A program made the position numbers and the translations under genes. This document shows positions 26,402 to 33,706 of a stretch of 64,000 nucleotides of DNA, piece after piece. The notes under the pieces are model-generated. The model was not told where the DNA came from, made no database searches, and worked only from the letters and a program-made list of their open reading frames with translations. Source of the stretch: Natronobacterium haloterrestre (GTDB taxonomy: Archaea > Halobacteriota > Halobacteria > Halobacteriales > Natrialbaceae); NCBI RefSeq assembly GCF_900112205.1, contig NZ_FOKW01000007.1:62001-126000 (forward strand). Direction: 5' to 3'. Position 1 is the stretch's first letter; each line of letters begins with the position of its first letter.

Positions 26402-26842
26402 ATGCGACTCACGGAACCCGACCGCTCGATGCTTCTCACGGCCATCTCCGTTCCGCTCGTCGCCGCCGGGGTCGCGAGTACCGAGGGATTTACCCCGTCG
26501 GTCCGGACCCTGCTGGCGCTGGCGCTCGTCACCGTCGGCGTCTTCGGGACGACCCGCGCCGTCCGCGACAGGCCGGTCGACGCGCTGTGGGCCGCCGCGC
26601 GACGGTGGTGGGCGGTTGCCTTCGTTTCTTTCCTCCCCTACGGCCTCGCGACGGCCCCCGCGAACGAGGGTGCCGCGGCAGTCGGCGAAGCGCTCGCCGA
26701 CCCCGCGGTCCTCCTCGCGCTCGAGGCGATCGCCGGGACGGCGGTCCTCTGTGCGGTAGCGATCACGACGCTCTCAGCGATGGCGAGTTACGGGGTCCAT
26801 CCGGGTGCGCCGTCGCCCGAGGAGCGCGTTCTGGAGGACTGA
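26402..26842 (+). CDS. Small four-helix membrane protein of unknown function
   Basis: A 146-residue protein with four predicted membrane helices at about residues 9-26, 35-52, 67-85 and 105-128, and short charged loops. The N-terminus ([26 protein letters not shown]) and the short acidic C-terminal tail suggest both ends face the cytoplasm. No conserved catalytic or transport motif is visible. It sits 104 bases upstream of the DJ-1-like gene on the same strand but has a separate promoter context. Similar small membrane proteins are common in haloarchaea and mostly uncharacterised. Confidence 0.6.
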   Translation: MRLTEPDRSMLLTAISVPLVAAGVASTEGFTPSVRTLLALALVTVGVFGTTRAVRDRPVDALWAAARRWWAVAFVSFLPYGLATAPANEGAAAVGEALADPAVLLALEAIAGTAVLCAVAITTLSAMASYGVHPGAPSPEERVLED

Positions 26843-26946
26843 CGCCTCCGGACGGTCGTCGCTGGCCGTCGACCGCCCGGGAACCGGTCTGGTACACGAG
26901 AACTAGGTTCATGACCCTTCCCGTCGAACCCCTAGGTGGTGATTCG

Positions 26947-27540
26947 ATGACACAAACGACAGTACTGCTGCTGGCCGGTGACTTCGTCGAGGACTACGAG
27001 GTCATGGTCCCGTTCCAGGCGCTCCAGATGATCGGCTTCGAGGTACACGCGGTCTGTCCCGAGAAGGAAGCCGGGGACGCCTGCCCGACCGCAGTCCACG
27101 ACTTCGAGGGCGACCAGACCTACACCGAGAAGCCAGGACACGACTTCGAACTGAACCACGACTTCGACGCCGTCGACCCGAGCGAGTACGACGCGCTGGT
27201 CGTACCCGGCGGGCGCGCGCCCGAATACCTCCGGACCTACGACGAGGTCCTCGAGATCGTCCAGCACTTCTTCGAGGCGGACAAACCCGTGGCGGCGCTG
27301 TGTCACGGCCTCCAGATCCTCGCGGCCGCGGACGTGCTCGAGGGCCGGACCTGTACCGCGTACCCGGCGCTCGAGTCGGAGGTGAAGACCGCCGGGGCCG
27401 ACTGGGAGGACAGCGTGACCCGCGACGGCAACCTCGTGACGGGGCAGGCCTGGCCGGACCACCCCGAGTGGCTCGCCGAGTTCCTCGACTGTATGGGGAC
27501 GGACGTCGACCACGCCGAGCCGGCCGCGGCCGACGACTGA
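26947..27540 (+). CDS. DJ-1/PfpI family protein
   Basis: A 197-residue protein of the class I glutamine-amidotransferase-like superfamily. The nucleophile elbow is visible as [10 protein letters not shown] with C119, preceded by [15 protein letters not shown], which supplies the Gly-rich oxyanion region and a conserved acidic residue. Members act as deglycases/glyoxalases, cysteine peptidases or stress chaperones; the exact activity cannot be read here. A GGTGGTG stretch about 8 bases before the ATG could serve as a ribosome binding site, so this message may have a short leader, unlike many neighbours. The stop codon is followed at once by the second copy of the 80-base inverted repeat. Confidence 0.85.
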   Translation: MTQTTVLLLAGDFVEDYEVMVPFQALQMIGFEVHAVCPEKEAGDACPTAVHDFEGDQTYTEKPGHDFELNHDFDAVDPSEYDALVVPGGRAPEYLRTYDEVLEIVQHFFEADKPVAALCHGLQILAAADVLEGRTCTAYPALESEVKTAGADWEDSVTRDGNLVTGQAWPDHPEWLAEFLDCMGTDVDHAEPAAADD

Positions 27541-27619
27541 TACGGGGTGCTGTCCCGATGTCCCGGCGCAACCGCCGTCGGGTCACGGTCGTGCCGGAAC
27601 TCACGGACAGTAACCCGTA
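27541..27619. repeat. Copy 2 of the inverted-repeat element abutting a stop codon
   Basis: It starts with TACGG immediately after the TGA of the DJ-1-like gene and ends CCGTA. The left arm contains CTGTCCCGATGT followed by CCCGGCGCAACCGC (27562-27575). The right arm returns as a diverged complement (CGGTCGTGCCGG, then GGACAGTAACCCGTA). The distance between TACGG and the inner arm is 16 bases in both copies, showing common descent rather than chance. Confidence 0.75.
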
Positions 27620-27713
27620 GGAGAGCGGCCGAACCCGCTATACGACGGGCGCTGACGGTCCCCGCGACGGACCGATCGGCGGCCTTTTTTCGGATCGGTA
27701 CCGAGCTACGGGT

Positions 27714-28460
27714 ATGACCGCCGCGACCGTCGACGACCTCCTCACGCGAGACCTCCGCGACGACCGCACCGCGCTGGTCGACGCCACGGGGAAACCGTTC
27801 GACTACCACTGGCTGTGTACCTCCTCCTGGAAGGCGGGGAACTTCCTCCGGCACGCCGGCGTCCGGGAGGGCGTTACCGTCGGCGTCGTCGGCGACGGCC
27901 CGCTGGCGCTGCTCGCGTTCTTCGGAACGACGCTGCTCGAGGGCCGGACCCGGTTCGATCCGCCGACGGACCTCGCCGACGACGACCGCTTTCAGGCGCT
28001 CGTCGCACCGGTCGACGACCTCGAGAGCGGCCGGTACGACCTGCCGCGGGGTGCCCAGCGGGTGGGCTACGGCGACAAGCCCGAGGAACCCGACGTCCAC
28101 AACTTCGACGCCGGCCTCTGGAACGAGAACCCGTCGTTCCCGCCGCTGTCGATCGAACCGGCCACCGACCTGCTGACCGACGGCGACCGCACGGTCACGC
28201 ACGCGACCGCCCTCGAGACGGCCCGAGCCGTCGTCGAGGAGTACGGGCTCGAGCGCGGCGACCGGGTGGTCGTCCGCGAGCCCTTCGCCGATCTCCGCGT
28301 CGTGGCCGCCGGCGTGCTCGCGCCGCTGCTCGCGGAGGGAGTGATCGTCCTCGATTCGGACGCGGCCGACGACGGAACGGACGGTCGCGGCGAGTACGCC
28401 GTCTCCACCGGCTCGGTCCCCGAGTCCGACCGTATCGCCCCAGAAGACGTCTCCTTCTGA
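27714..28460 (+). CDS. Degenerate AMP-binding (ANL-like) N-terminal protein
   Basis: A 248-residue protein resembling the N-terminal part of acyl/acetyl-CoA synthetases: HWLCTSSWKAGNFLRHAGVREGVTVGVVGDGPLALLAFFGTTLLEGRTRFDP follows the pattern of the early ANL domain. However, the ATP-binding P-loop (a Ser/Thr/Gly-rich TSGTTG-type motif), the later acidic motifs and the C-terminal lid domain are absent, and the chain is less than half the family length. It is therefore unlikely to adenylate a substrate and may bind a ligand or act as a regulator. The ATG at 27714 is preceded by an AT-rich CTTTTTTCGG stretch. It converges with the FAD-Rieske gene, only 7 bases away. Confidence 0.6.
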   Translation: MTAATVDDLLTRDLRDDRTALVDATGKPFDYHWLCTSSWKAGNFLRHAGVREGVTVGVVGDGPLALLAFFGTTLLEGRTRFDPPTDLADDDRFQALVAPVDDLESGRYDLPRGAQRVGYGDKPEEPDVHNFDAGLWNENPSFPPLSIEPATDLLTDGDRTVTHATALETARAVVEEYGLERGDRVVVREPFADLRVVAAGVLAPLLAEGVIVLDSDAADDGTDGRGEYAVSTGSVPESDRIAPEDVSF

Positions 28461-28467
28461 GCCGGGG

Positions 28468-30018
28468 CTACAGCTCCCGGTAGAGCAACCCCTCGAGGGC
28501 CGGCCCCGACAGGACGTCGCCCTCGTGGGTGAACCGCGAGCCGTGACACGGACAGTCCCAGGTTCGTTCGGCGTCGTTCCAGCGGACGAGACAGTCCATG
28601 TGCGGACAGATCGCCGAGACGGCGTGGACCGTCCCGTCGTCGTCGCGGTAGACGCCCATCGGCCGGCCCGCACGTCGCACGACGCTCGCCTCGCCCGGCG
28701 ACAGCCCGTCGACGTCCGTCTCGAGCGACGCCAGCAGCGACTTGATCCGGTCGCCGACGAAGCTCCCGCCCACTGTCGCGTTCTCCTCGAGGAAGTTCTT
28801 CGCGGCGGTCGAGGTGGGGAGCCGCTGGGGGTCGAAGACGTCGGCCCACGGGTTCGTGCCGTCGACGATCAGGTCAGAGAGGATCATCCCGGCGGCGGTG
28901 CCGCCGGTCATTCCCCAGCCGTTGAACCCGGTGCCGACGTAGACGCCCTCGCTGACGGGGTCGATGGGCCCGATAAACGGCACCTCGTCGACCGGCGAGT
29001 AGTCCATCGTCGACCAGCGGTACTCGACGGACTCGACGTCGAAGTGCTCGCGGGCGAACGCCTCGCAGCGGCGGTACCGCTCGGAGGTCGGCGGGCCGTC
29101 GAGTCCCGGTTTGTGGCTCTGGCCGCCGACGATGAGGAGTTCCTCGTCGCCGTTCCCGTCGTCGACCGGCTGGGTCCGTATCGTCGCGGGCGGCGACGAG
29201 GTACTGTAGAACATGCCCTCGGGCGGGGTCCCCGCGATCCGGACGGCCAGCAGGTAGGCTCGCTTGGGATGCATCCGCGAGAAGTAGCCGGCCCGATCGA
29301 AGAACGGGAAGTGCGTGGCGACGACGACGTCGTCCGCGACGACCTCCCCGCGGTTCGTCTCGACGCGGGGAGGAGCGCCCGGCTCGAGGTCCAGCGCGCG
29401 CGTCTCCTCGAAGACGTGGCTGCCGTCGCCGTCGACCCGCTCGGCGATCGCAAGCAGGTACTTCCGGGGGTGAAACTCCGCCTGGTCGTCGAACCGGACC
29501 GCGCCCGGGACCTCGTAGGGCAACGGCGTCTCCTCGACGTACGAGGCCGGCAGTCCGACCCCCTGGGCCGCGGCCACCTCGTCGCGGACCGCCTCGAGGT
29601 CGTCGCTCGAGGCCGCGTAGGTGTACGCCTCCGTCCGCCGGAAGTCGCAGTCGATGCCGTGTTCCTCGATCCGGCGTTCGACCGCGTCGATCGCGGCCTC
29701 GTTGGCGTCGGCGTACCCCTTCGCCCGTTCGTCGCCGAACTGGGAGGTGAGCGTGTCGTAGATCAGGCCGTGCTGGGAGGTGAGTTTCGCCGTCGTGTGG
29801 CCGGTCGTGCTCTCGACGATCCGGTCCGACTCGAGGACGGCCACGTCGCGGCCGGCCTCTTTCAGTTCGATCGCGGCGGTGAGGCCCGTGATGCCGCCGC
29901 CGACGACCGCGACGTCGACCTCGAGGCCCCCGTCGAACGGGTCGTAGTCGGTCGTCGGCGTCGTGGCGAGCCAGAGGGATTCGGGTCGCCGGTCGTCTGG
30001 CGTGCTGGCGTCTGACAT
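28468..30018 (-). CDS. FAD-dependent oxidoreductase with C-terminal Rieske domain
   Basis: A 516-residue flavoprotein. Residues 30-65 hold the FAD-binding Rossmann motif (VDVAVVGGGITGLTAAIELKEAGRDVAVLESD), and the body is of the DAO/glycine-oxidase type, ending with GTGFNGWGMTGGTAAGMILSDLI near residue 375. A Rieske [2Fe-2S] domain follows at about residues 425-516 with the ligand boxes CPHMDC and CPCHGSRF. This fusion is known in bacteria and haloarchaea as a stand-alone oxidoreductase, but its substrate is not established. The Rieske centre probably passes electrons between the flavin and an external carrier. It diverges from the DUF892 gene and converges with the ANL-like gene. Confidence 0.88.
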   Translation of the reverse strand: MSDASTPDDRRPESLWLATTPTTDYDPFDGGLEVDVAVVGGGITGLTAAIELKEAGRDVAVLESDRIVESTTGHTTAKLTSQHGLIYDTLTSQFGDERAKGYADANEAAIDAVERRIEEHGIDCDFRRTEAYTYAASSDDLEAVRDEVAAAQGVGLPASYVEETPLPYEVPGAVRFDDQAEFHPRKYLLAIAERVDGDGSHVFEETRALDLEPGAPPRVETNRGEVVADDVVVATHFPFFDRAGYFSRMHPKRAYLLAVRIAGTPPEGMFYSTSSPPATIRTQPVDDGNGDEELLIVGGQSHKPGLDGPPTSERYRRCEAFAREHFDVESVEYRWSTMDYSPVDEVPFIGPIDPVSEGVYVGTGFNGWGMTGGTAAGMILSDLIVDGTNPWADVFDPQRLPTSTAAKNFLEENATVGGSFVGDRIKSLLASLETDVDGLSPGEASVVRRAGRPMGVYRDDDGTVHAVSAICPHMDCLVRWNDAERTWDCPCHGSRFTHEGDVLSGPALEGLLYREL

Positions 30019-30144
30019 GAAGGACGGCTACCCCCTTCCACGCTCGGCGACAAAAGACGCGGGCCTGCAAGGCGCTCGAGGCCGAACGCGGAGCCTGCGT
30101 ATTCGGGCCACAGGGTTACCGGTCCGTCCGCCGGCAATTCAATC

Positions 30145-30663
30145 ATGAACGCGAACGTCGACAGCCTGGACGAGCTGTTCGTCCACAAACTCGCCCAGCA
30201 GTACTACGCCGAACAGGAACTCGTCGAGGCGCTCGACGAGATGGCGATCAACGCGACCAACGACAAGCTTAGCGCCGGGTTCGCCGACCACCGTGACGAG
30301 ACCCGAACGCAGGTCGAACGGCTCGAGGACGTCTTCGCCGCGCTCGACCGGCCCGCCGAGAGCCGCGCCATGCCGGTCCTCGACGCCCTCGAGGAGGAAC
30401 GCCGCGAGTACGAGGACGCCATCGAGGACGACGACCTGCTGAACATGGTCTACCTGAACGCGGGGATGATGACCGAACGCATCGAGATGACGGCCTACGA
30501 GGGGTTGTCGACGATGGCGGGCCGACTCGATTACAGCGACGAGGTCCGCACGCCCCTCGAGTCGAACTACGACGAGGAGAAATCCGCCTACCGCGAACTC
30601 GACGCGATGAAGACCGCCTCCGACATGAAGTCGCTGTGGGACCGGCTGACGCCGGGGTCCTGA
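30145..30663 (+). CDS. DUF892 (YciE/YciF) ferritin-like protein
   Basis: A 172-residue all-helical protein of the ferritin-like DUF892 family. The start SLDELFVHKLAQQYYAEQELVEALDEMA is characteristic. Four helices can be traced, with carboxylate and histidine residues placed to bind a di-iron or other metal centre (E and H near residues 33-50 and 115-150). Family members are linked to general stress and osmotic stress in bacteria; a protective or iron-handling role is inferred. The stop codon lies 4 bases before the GTG of the alpha/beta hydrolase gene, so the two are probably one operon. Confidence 0.85.
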   Translation: MNANVDSLDELFVHKLAQQYYAEQELVEALDEMAINATNDKLSAGFADHRDETRTQVERLEDVFAALDRPAESRAMPVLDALEEERREYEDAIEDDDLLNMVYLNAGMMTERIEMTAYEGLSTMAGRLDYSDEVRTPLESNYDEEKSAYRELDAMKTASDMKSLWDRLTPGS

Positions 30664-30667
30664 ACGG

Positions 30668-31540
30668 GTGCTCCGAACCGACAGCGGGACCCTGCCGGGC
30701 GGCCACCCCTACGCCCGCGTCGGCGACGGGCCGCGGGCGCTGGTCGTCCTGCCCGGCTTCGAGGACTCGATGTTCCAGGGAGTCTACCCGCCCGTCGCCG
30801 GCTGGGCGCTCGCCCCCTACTTCGCCCGCTACCTCGACGAGTACACAGCGTATCAGGTCAGCCGCCCGCGCGGGCTGCCGGCCGGCTACGACGCCGCCGA
30901 CGCGGCCGAGGCCCACGCCCGCTCCCTCGAGGCGATCGCCGACTCGCACGAGCGCGTCGACGTCGTCGGCATCTCGATGGGCGGGCTGATCGGCCAGGCG
31001 CTCGCCCGCCGCCACCCCGAAGTGGTCGACCGGCTCGTACTCGCCAACAGCGGCTGCCGACTCGCGGAGAGCGCGCGCGGGAGAACCCGCGAGTTCGAAC
31101 GAGACGCCCGCGAGGGCGACTGGGCGTCGATCCGCTCGAAGCTCGCGGCCGATATGTACTCCGACGGGCGGGCCGTAACGTATCCACCGACGATCCGGAC
31201 GATCGGGCGGTTCCTCCTCCCGCGACCCGCCGAGCCCGCGGACGTATGGCGCTCGCTCGAGTTCGTCCTCGGGTTCGACTCGCGCGGGGACCTCTCCGAT
31301 CTCGAGCAGCCGACGCTGGTCTTCGGCGGCGAGCGGGATCCCTATTTTACGCCGGCAATCCTCCGCGAGACGGTCGAACGCGTCCCACGGGCTGACCTCG
31401 AGCTCCGGCCCGGCGCGAAACACGGGGCCTTCCACGAGCGGAAGGCGGCGTTCGACTCCCGTGTTCGGTCGTTTCTCGACGGGACGCCGGCCGCTCGGGA
31501 GGGGGAAGATCCGGCACTCGAGGCGGACGGCGGCCGGTAG
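30668..31540 (+). CDS. Alpha/beta hydrolase
   Basis: A 290-residue hydrolase. The nucleophile elbow GISMGGLIGQA near residue 104 supplies the catalytic Ser. A downstream acid is seen in VFGGERDPYFTPA, and the catalytic His in GAKHGAFHERK. The Gly-rich oxyanion segment VVLPGFEDSMFQG lies near residue 26. The length suits a monomeric esterase, lipase or related enzyme, but the substrate is unknown. The GTG at 30668 is chosen because it lies 4 bases after the DUF892 stop, indicating coupled translation, and no better start is found before the first beta strand. Confidence 0.85.
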   Translation: MLRTDSGTLPGGHPYARVGDGPRALVVLPGFEDSMFQGVYPPVAGWALAPYFARYLDEYTAYQVSRPRGLPAGYDAADAAEAHARSLEAIADSHERVDVVGISMGGLIGQALARRHPEVVDRLVLANSGCRLAESARGRTREFERDAREGDWASIRSKLAADMYSDGRAVTYPPTIRTIGRFLLPRPAEPADVWRSLEFVLGFDSRGDLSDLEQPTLVFGGERDPYFTPAILRETVERVPRADLELRPGAKHGAFHERKAAFDSRVRSFLDGTPAAREGEDPALEADGGR

Positions 31541-31609
31541 TCGCCGACGGGTTTCGGATCCCGACTCGGAACCGTCGGCTACAAGACCGACCGCGTCGAA
31601 TCGCGGGCC

Positions 31610-31915
31610 GTGCAACTCGAGTGCGTCTTCTTCGGGCCGTTCCGCGACGCCGTCGGCGAGAAGACGGTTCACCACGAGGTCGAGGGTGAGGCCGAACCGG
31701 ACGCCGATCGGGTCACCGTCGGAACCCTCCTCGCGGACCTCGAGGCGACCTACCCCGACCTCGAGGGGGAACTGCTCGCGGACGACGGAACCGCGACCGC
31801 CGGCGACACCGTCGTCACCGTCGACGAGCGCAACGTCACCCACCTCGATGGGCTCGAGACCGAACTGGACCCGTCGTCGGTCGTCCGGATGATCCCGTCG
31901 GTCTACGGCGGCTGA
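31610..31915 (+). CDS. MoaD/SAMP-type ubiquitin-like protein
   Basis: A 101-residue beta-grasp protein ending in the diagnostic Gly-Gly (SVYGG). It begins QLECVFFGPFRDAVGEKTV, as MoaD proteins and haloarchaeal small archaeal modifier proteins do. Such proteins carry sulfur for molybdopterin synthesis after C-terminal adenylation, and haloarchaeal SAMPs can also be conjugated to lysines. The gene converges with the tungsten/molybdenum AOR gene, 9 bases apart, which hints at a role in supplying its pterin cofactor. The start is a GTG; no earlier start is plausible. Sulfur carrier and protein modifier roles cannot be separated from sequence. Confidence 0.88.
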   Translation: MQLECVFFGPFRDAVGEKTVHHEVEGEAEPDADRVTVGTLLADLEATYPDLEGELLADDGTATAGDTVVTVDERNVTHLDGLETELDPSSVVRMIPSVYGG

Positions 31916-31924
31916 CGGCGAGGG

Positions 31925-33598
31925 TCAGTCGTCTGCGGGAGCGGACTCCGGGGCCCGCGAGTCGGGGACGGTCCCGTCGGCCGTCCAGCCGCGGGCGTCG
32001 TAGTACTCCGCGACGGCCTCCTCGAGGTCCGGGATCTCGTAAGGAAGATCGTCGTCCGCACGGTCGAAGCCGCGCTGGTTGTTGAAGTGGCGTTCGAGCG
32101 TGACCGTCCTCGCGCCGACCTCGAGCAACTCGTCGTAGTCGGCGTCGAACAGCGTCTCGAGGCGCTCGTCGGTGACGTAGTCGCTCCCGAAGGCACAGAC
32201 GACCCCCGAGTCGCGGAACGCGGCGTAGTTCTCCTGCTCGACGAGCGTCTCGGCCTTGCCGAGCGTCCCCTCCGGATCGAGTTCGCCGCTGTACTCGAGG
32301 GAGAGCATGCTCGCGTACATGTGGTCCGCGCCGCGGTTCGCGACGGCGTAGGACAGTCCCTGCCCGTGGAGCACGCGGCCGTCGTGGGCGGCGAACTCCA
32401 TGCCCTTGACGGTGTAGTTGTCGACGCCGAGGTCGTCGTGACAGCGGTCGACCCCCTCCGCGAGCAGATCGCCGATCCCCTCGCGGTAGGCGATCTTCTC
32501 GGTGATCTCGTGGGCGAGGTCGGCGTTGCCGAACTCGTCCTCGCTGTCGAGGTACGCGGCGACCGCGACGCCCGCGGAGATGGTGTCCATCCCCAGCCGA
32601 TCGCAGAGTTCGTTCGACTTCATCACGTCGACGACGTCGCCGACCCCCTGCAGCGAGCCGAAGGAGTAGACGGTCTCGAACTCCGGCCCCTCGGTCTCGA
32701 GGCCGGTCTCCTCGTCGCGGGTCGGGAGTTTACAGGCGTAGGCGCAGGCCGAGCACGCGCCTTTCTTGTACTTCTTCTCCTCGACGGCGTTGCCGCCGAT
32801 CCCCTCGACGTCCTCGAACTCGTAGTCCCGGAAGTACCGCGTCGGCAGCGAGAAGTTGTCGTTGATGAACTCCGTGCCGCCTGTCGTCCCCTGGCGGCGC
32901 ATCCGGTCGTCAGAGGTCGCCGCTTCCCGGTGGATCTCCGACTCCGGCGGGTCCGGGATCTCGACCTCGAGTTCGGGCGCGGCGTCGCCCTCGAAGGTGA
33001 CGCACTTGACGTTCTTCGCGCCCAGCACCGCGCCGAGACCCCCGCGGCCGAACGCCCGCGAGTCGAAGGTCATCACGGACGCGAACCGGACCAGGTTCTC
33101 GCCCGCGGGGCCGATGGCGATGCAGTGCTCGGGTCCGAGGTCGTGTTCGGCCTCCATGTAGTCCGAGGTCTCCGGTACCGTCGCCCCCTCGAGTTCGGGC
33201 ACCTCCTCGAACTCGACGCCCGAGTCCGTGACGTGGACCGCGAGCAACTCGTCGCTCTCGCCGACGACCTCGAGGACGCTGATGCCCGCGTCCACGAAGT
33301 TCCGCGAGAGGTAGCCGCCGGCGTTCGTCGAGACCAGCCCGTCGGTCAGCGGCGAGAGGCCGGTCATGTTCATCCGCCCGGTAAACGACATCGCCGACTG
33401 CTGGAGCGGTCCCGTCGAGAGGTACGCCCGGTTCTCCGGGCCGAACGGGTCCGCGTCGAACGGGATGCGATCGTGGGCGAGCGCGGTCGCGAGCGCGCGG
33501 CCCCCCACGTAGTTCTCGAGCAGGTCCTCGATCTCGGTCTCGGTCGCGGTCCGCTCACCGACGTCGACGGTGAGCAGTGGCCCAGCGGCGTGAAGCAT
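31925..33598 (-). CDS. Aldehyde ferredoxin oxidoreductase family protein (tungsten/molybdenum)
   Basis: A 557-residue enzyme of the AOR family that oxidises aldehydes to acids with ferredoxin as acceptor, using a bis-pterin tungsten or molybdenum site and one [4Fe-4S] cluster. The N-terminal domain starts LLTVDVGERTATETEIEDLLENYVGGRALATAL. The cluster ligands are visible as CxxCxxxC at about residues 281-288 (ACSACAYACKLP), with a fourth Cys near residue 467 (VCAFGSDY). The start at 33598 is fixed by a TATTAAG box 29 bases upstream; a longer frame adds 24 unconserved residues. It converges with the MoaD/SAMP-like gene. Which aldehyde is used is unknown. Confidence 0.9.
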   Translation of the reverse strand: MLHAAGPLLTVDVGERTATETEIEDLLENYVGGRALATALAHDRIPFDADPFGPENRAYLSTGPLQQSAMSFTGRMNMTGLSPLTDGLVSTNAGGYLSRNFVDAGISVLEVVGESDELLAVHVTDSGVEFEEVPELEGATVPETSDYMEAEHDLGPEHCIAIGPAGENLVRFASVMTFDSRAFGRGGLGAVLGAKNVKCVTFEGDAAPELEVEIPDPPESEIHREAATSDDRMRRQGTTGGTEFINDNFSLPTRYFRDYEFEDVEGIGGNAVEEKKYKKGACSACAYACKLPTRDEETGLETEGPEFETVYSFGSLQGVGDVVDVMKSNELCDRLGMDTISAGVAVAAYLDSEDEFGNADLAHEITEKIAYREGIGDLLAEGVDRCHDDLGVDNYTVKGMEFAAHDGRVLHGQGLSYAVANRGADHMYASMLSLEYSGELDPEGTLGKAETLVEQENYAAFRDSGVVCAFGSDYVTDERLETLFDADYDELLEVGARTVTLERHFNNQRGFDRADDDLPYEIPDLEEAVAEYYDARGWTADGTVPDSRAPESAPADD

Positions 33599-33623
33599 AC
33601 TGGGTGGGTGGGACGTACGATCC

Positions 33624-33630
33624 CTTAATA
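33624..33630 (-). promoter_or_regulatory. TATA box for the AOR gene
   Basis: TATTAAG on the minus strand lies 29 bases before the ATG at 33598, indicating a leaderless mRNA and confirming the shorter start. Confidence 0.65.
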
Positions 33631-33706
33631 CATCGGCTGTCGGCGAAGCGGCCGGTCGGTTCCGACGCAACGCGGGCCAGCCCGAGTGCGTCGGTGATCG
33701 AGCGTA

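Noticed and set aside
32087-33628. 513-codon open frame antisense to the AOR gene
   Set aside because: The AOR reading with cluster ligands and TATA box is clearly the coding strand.
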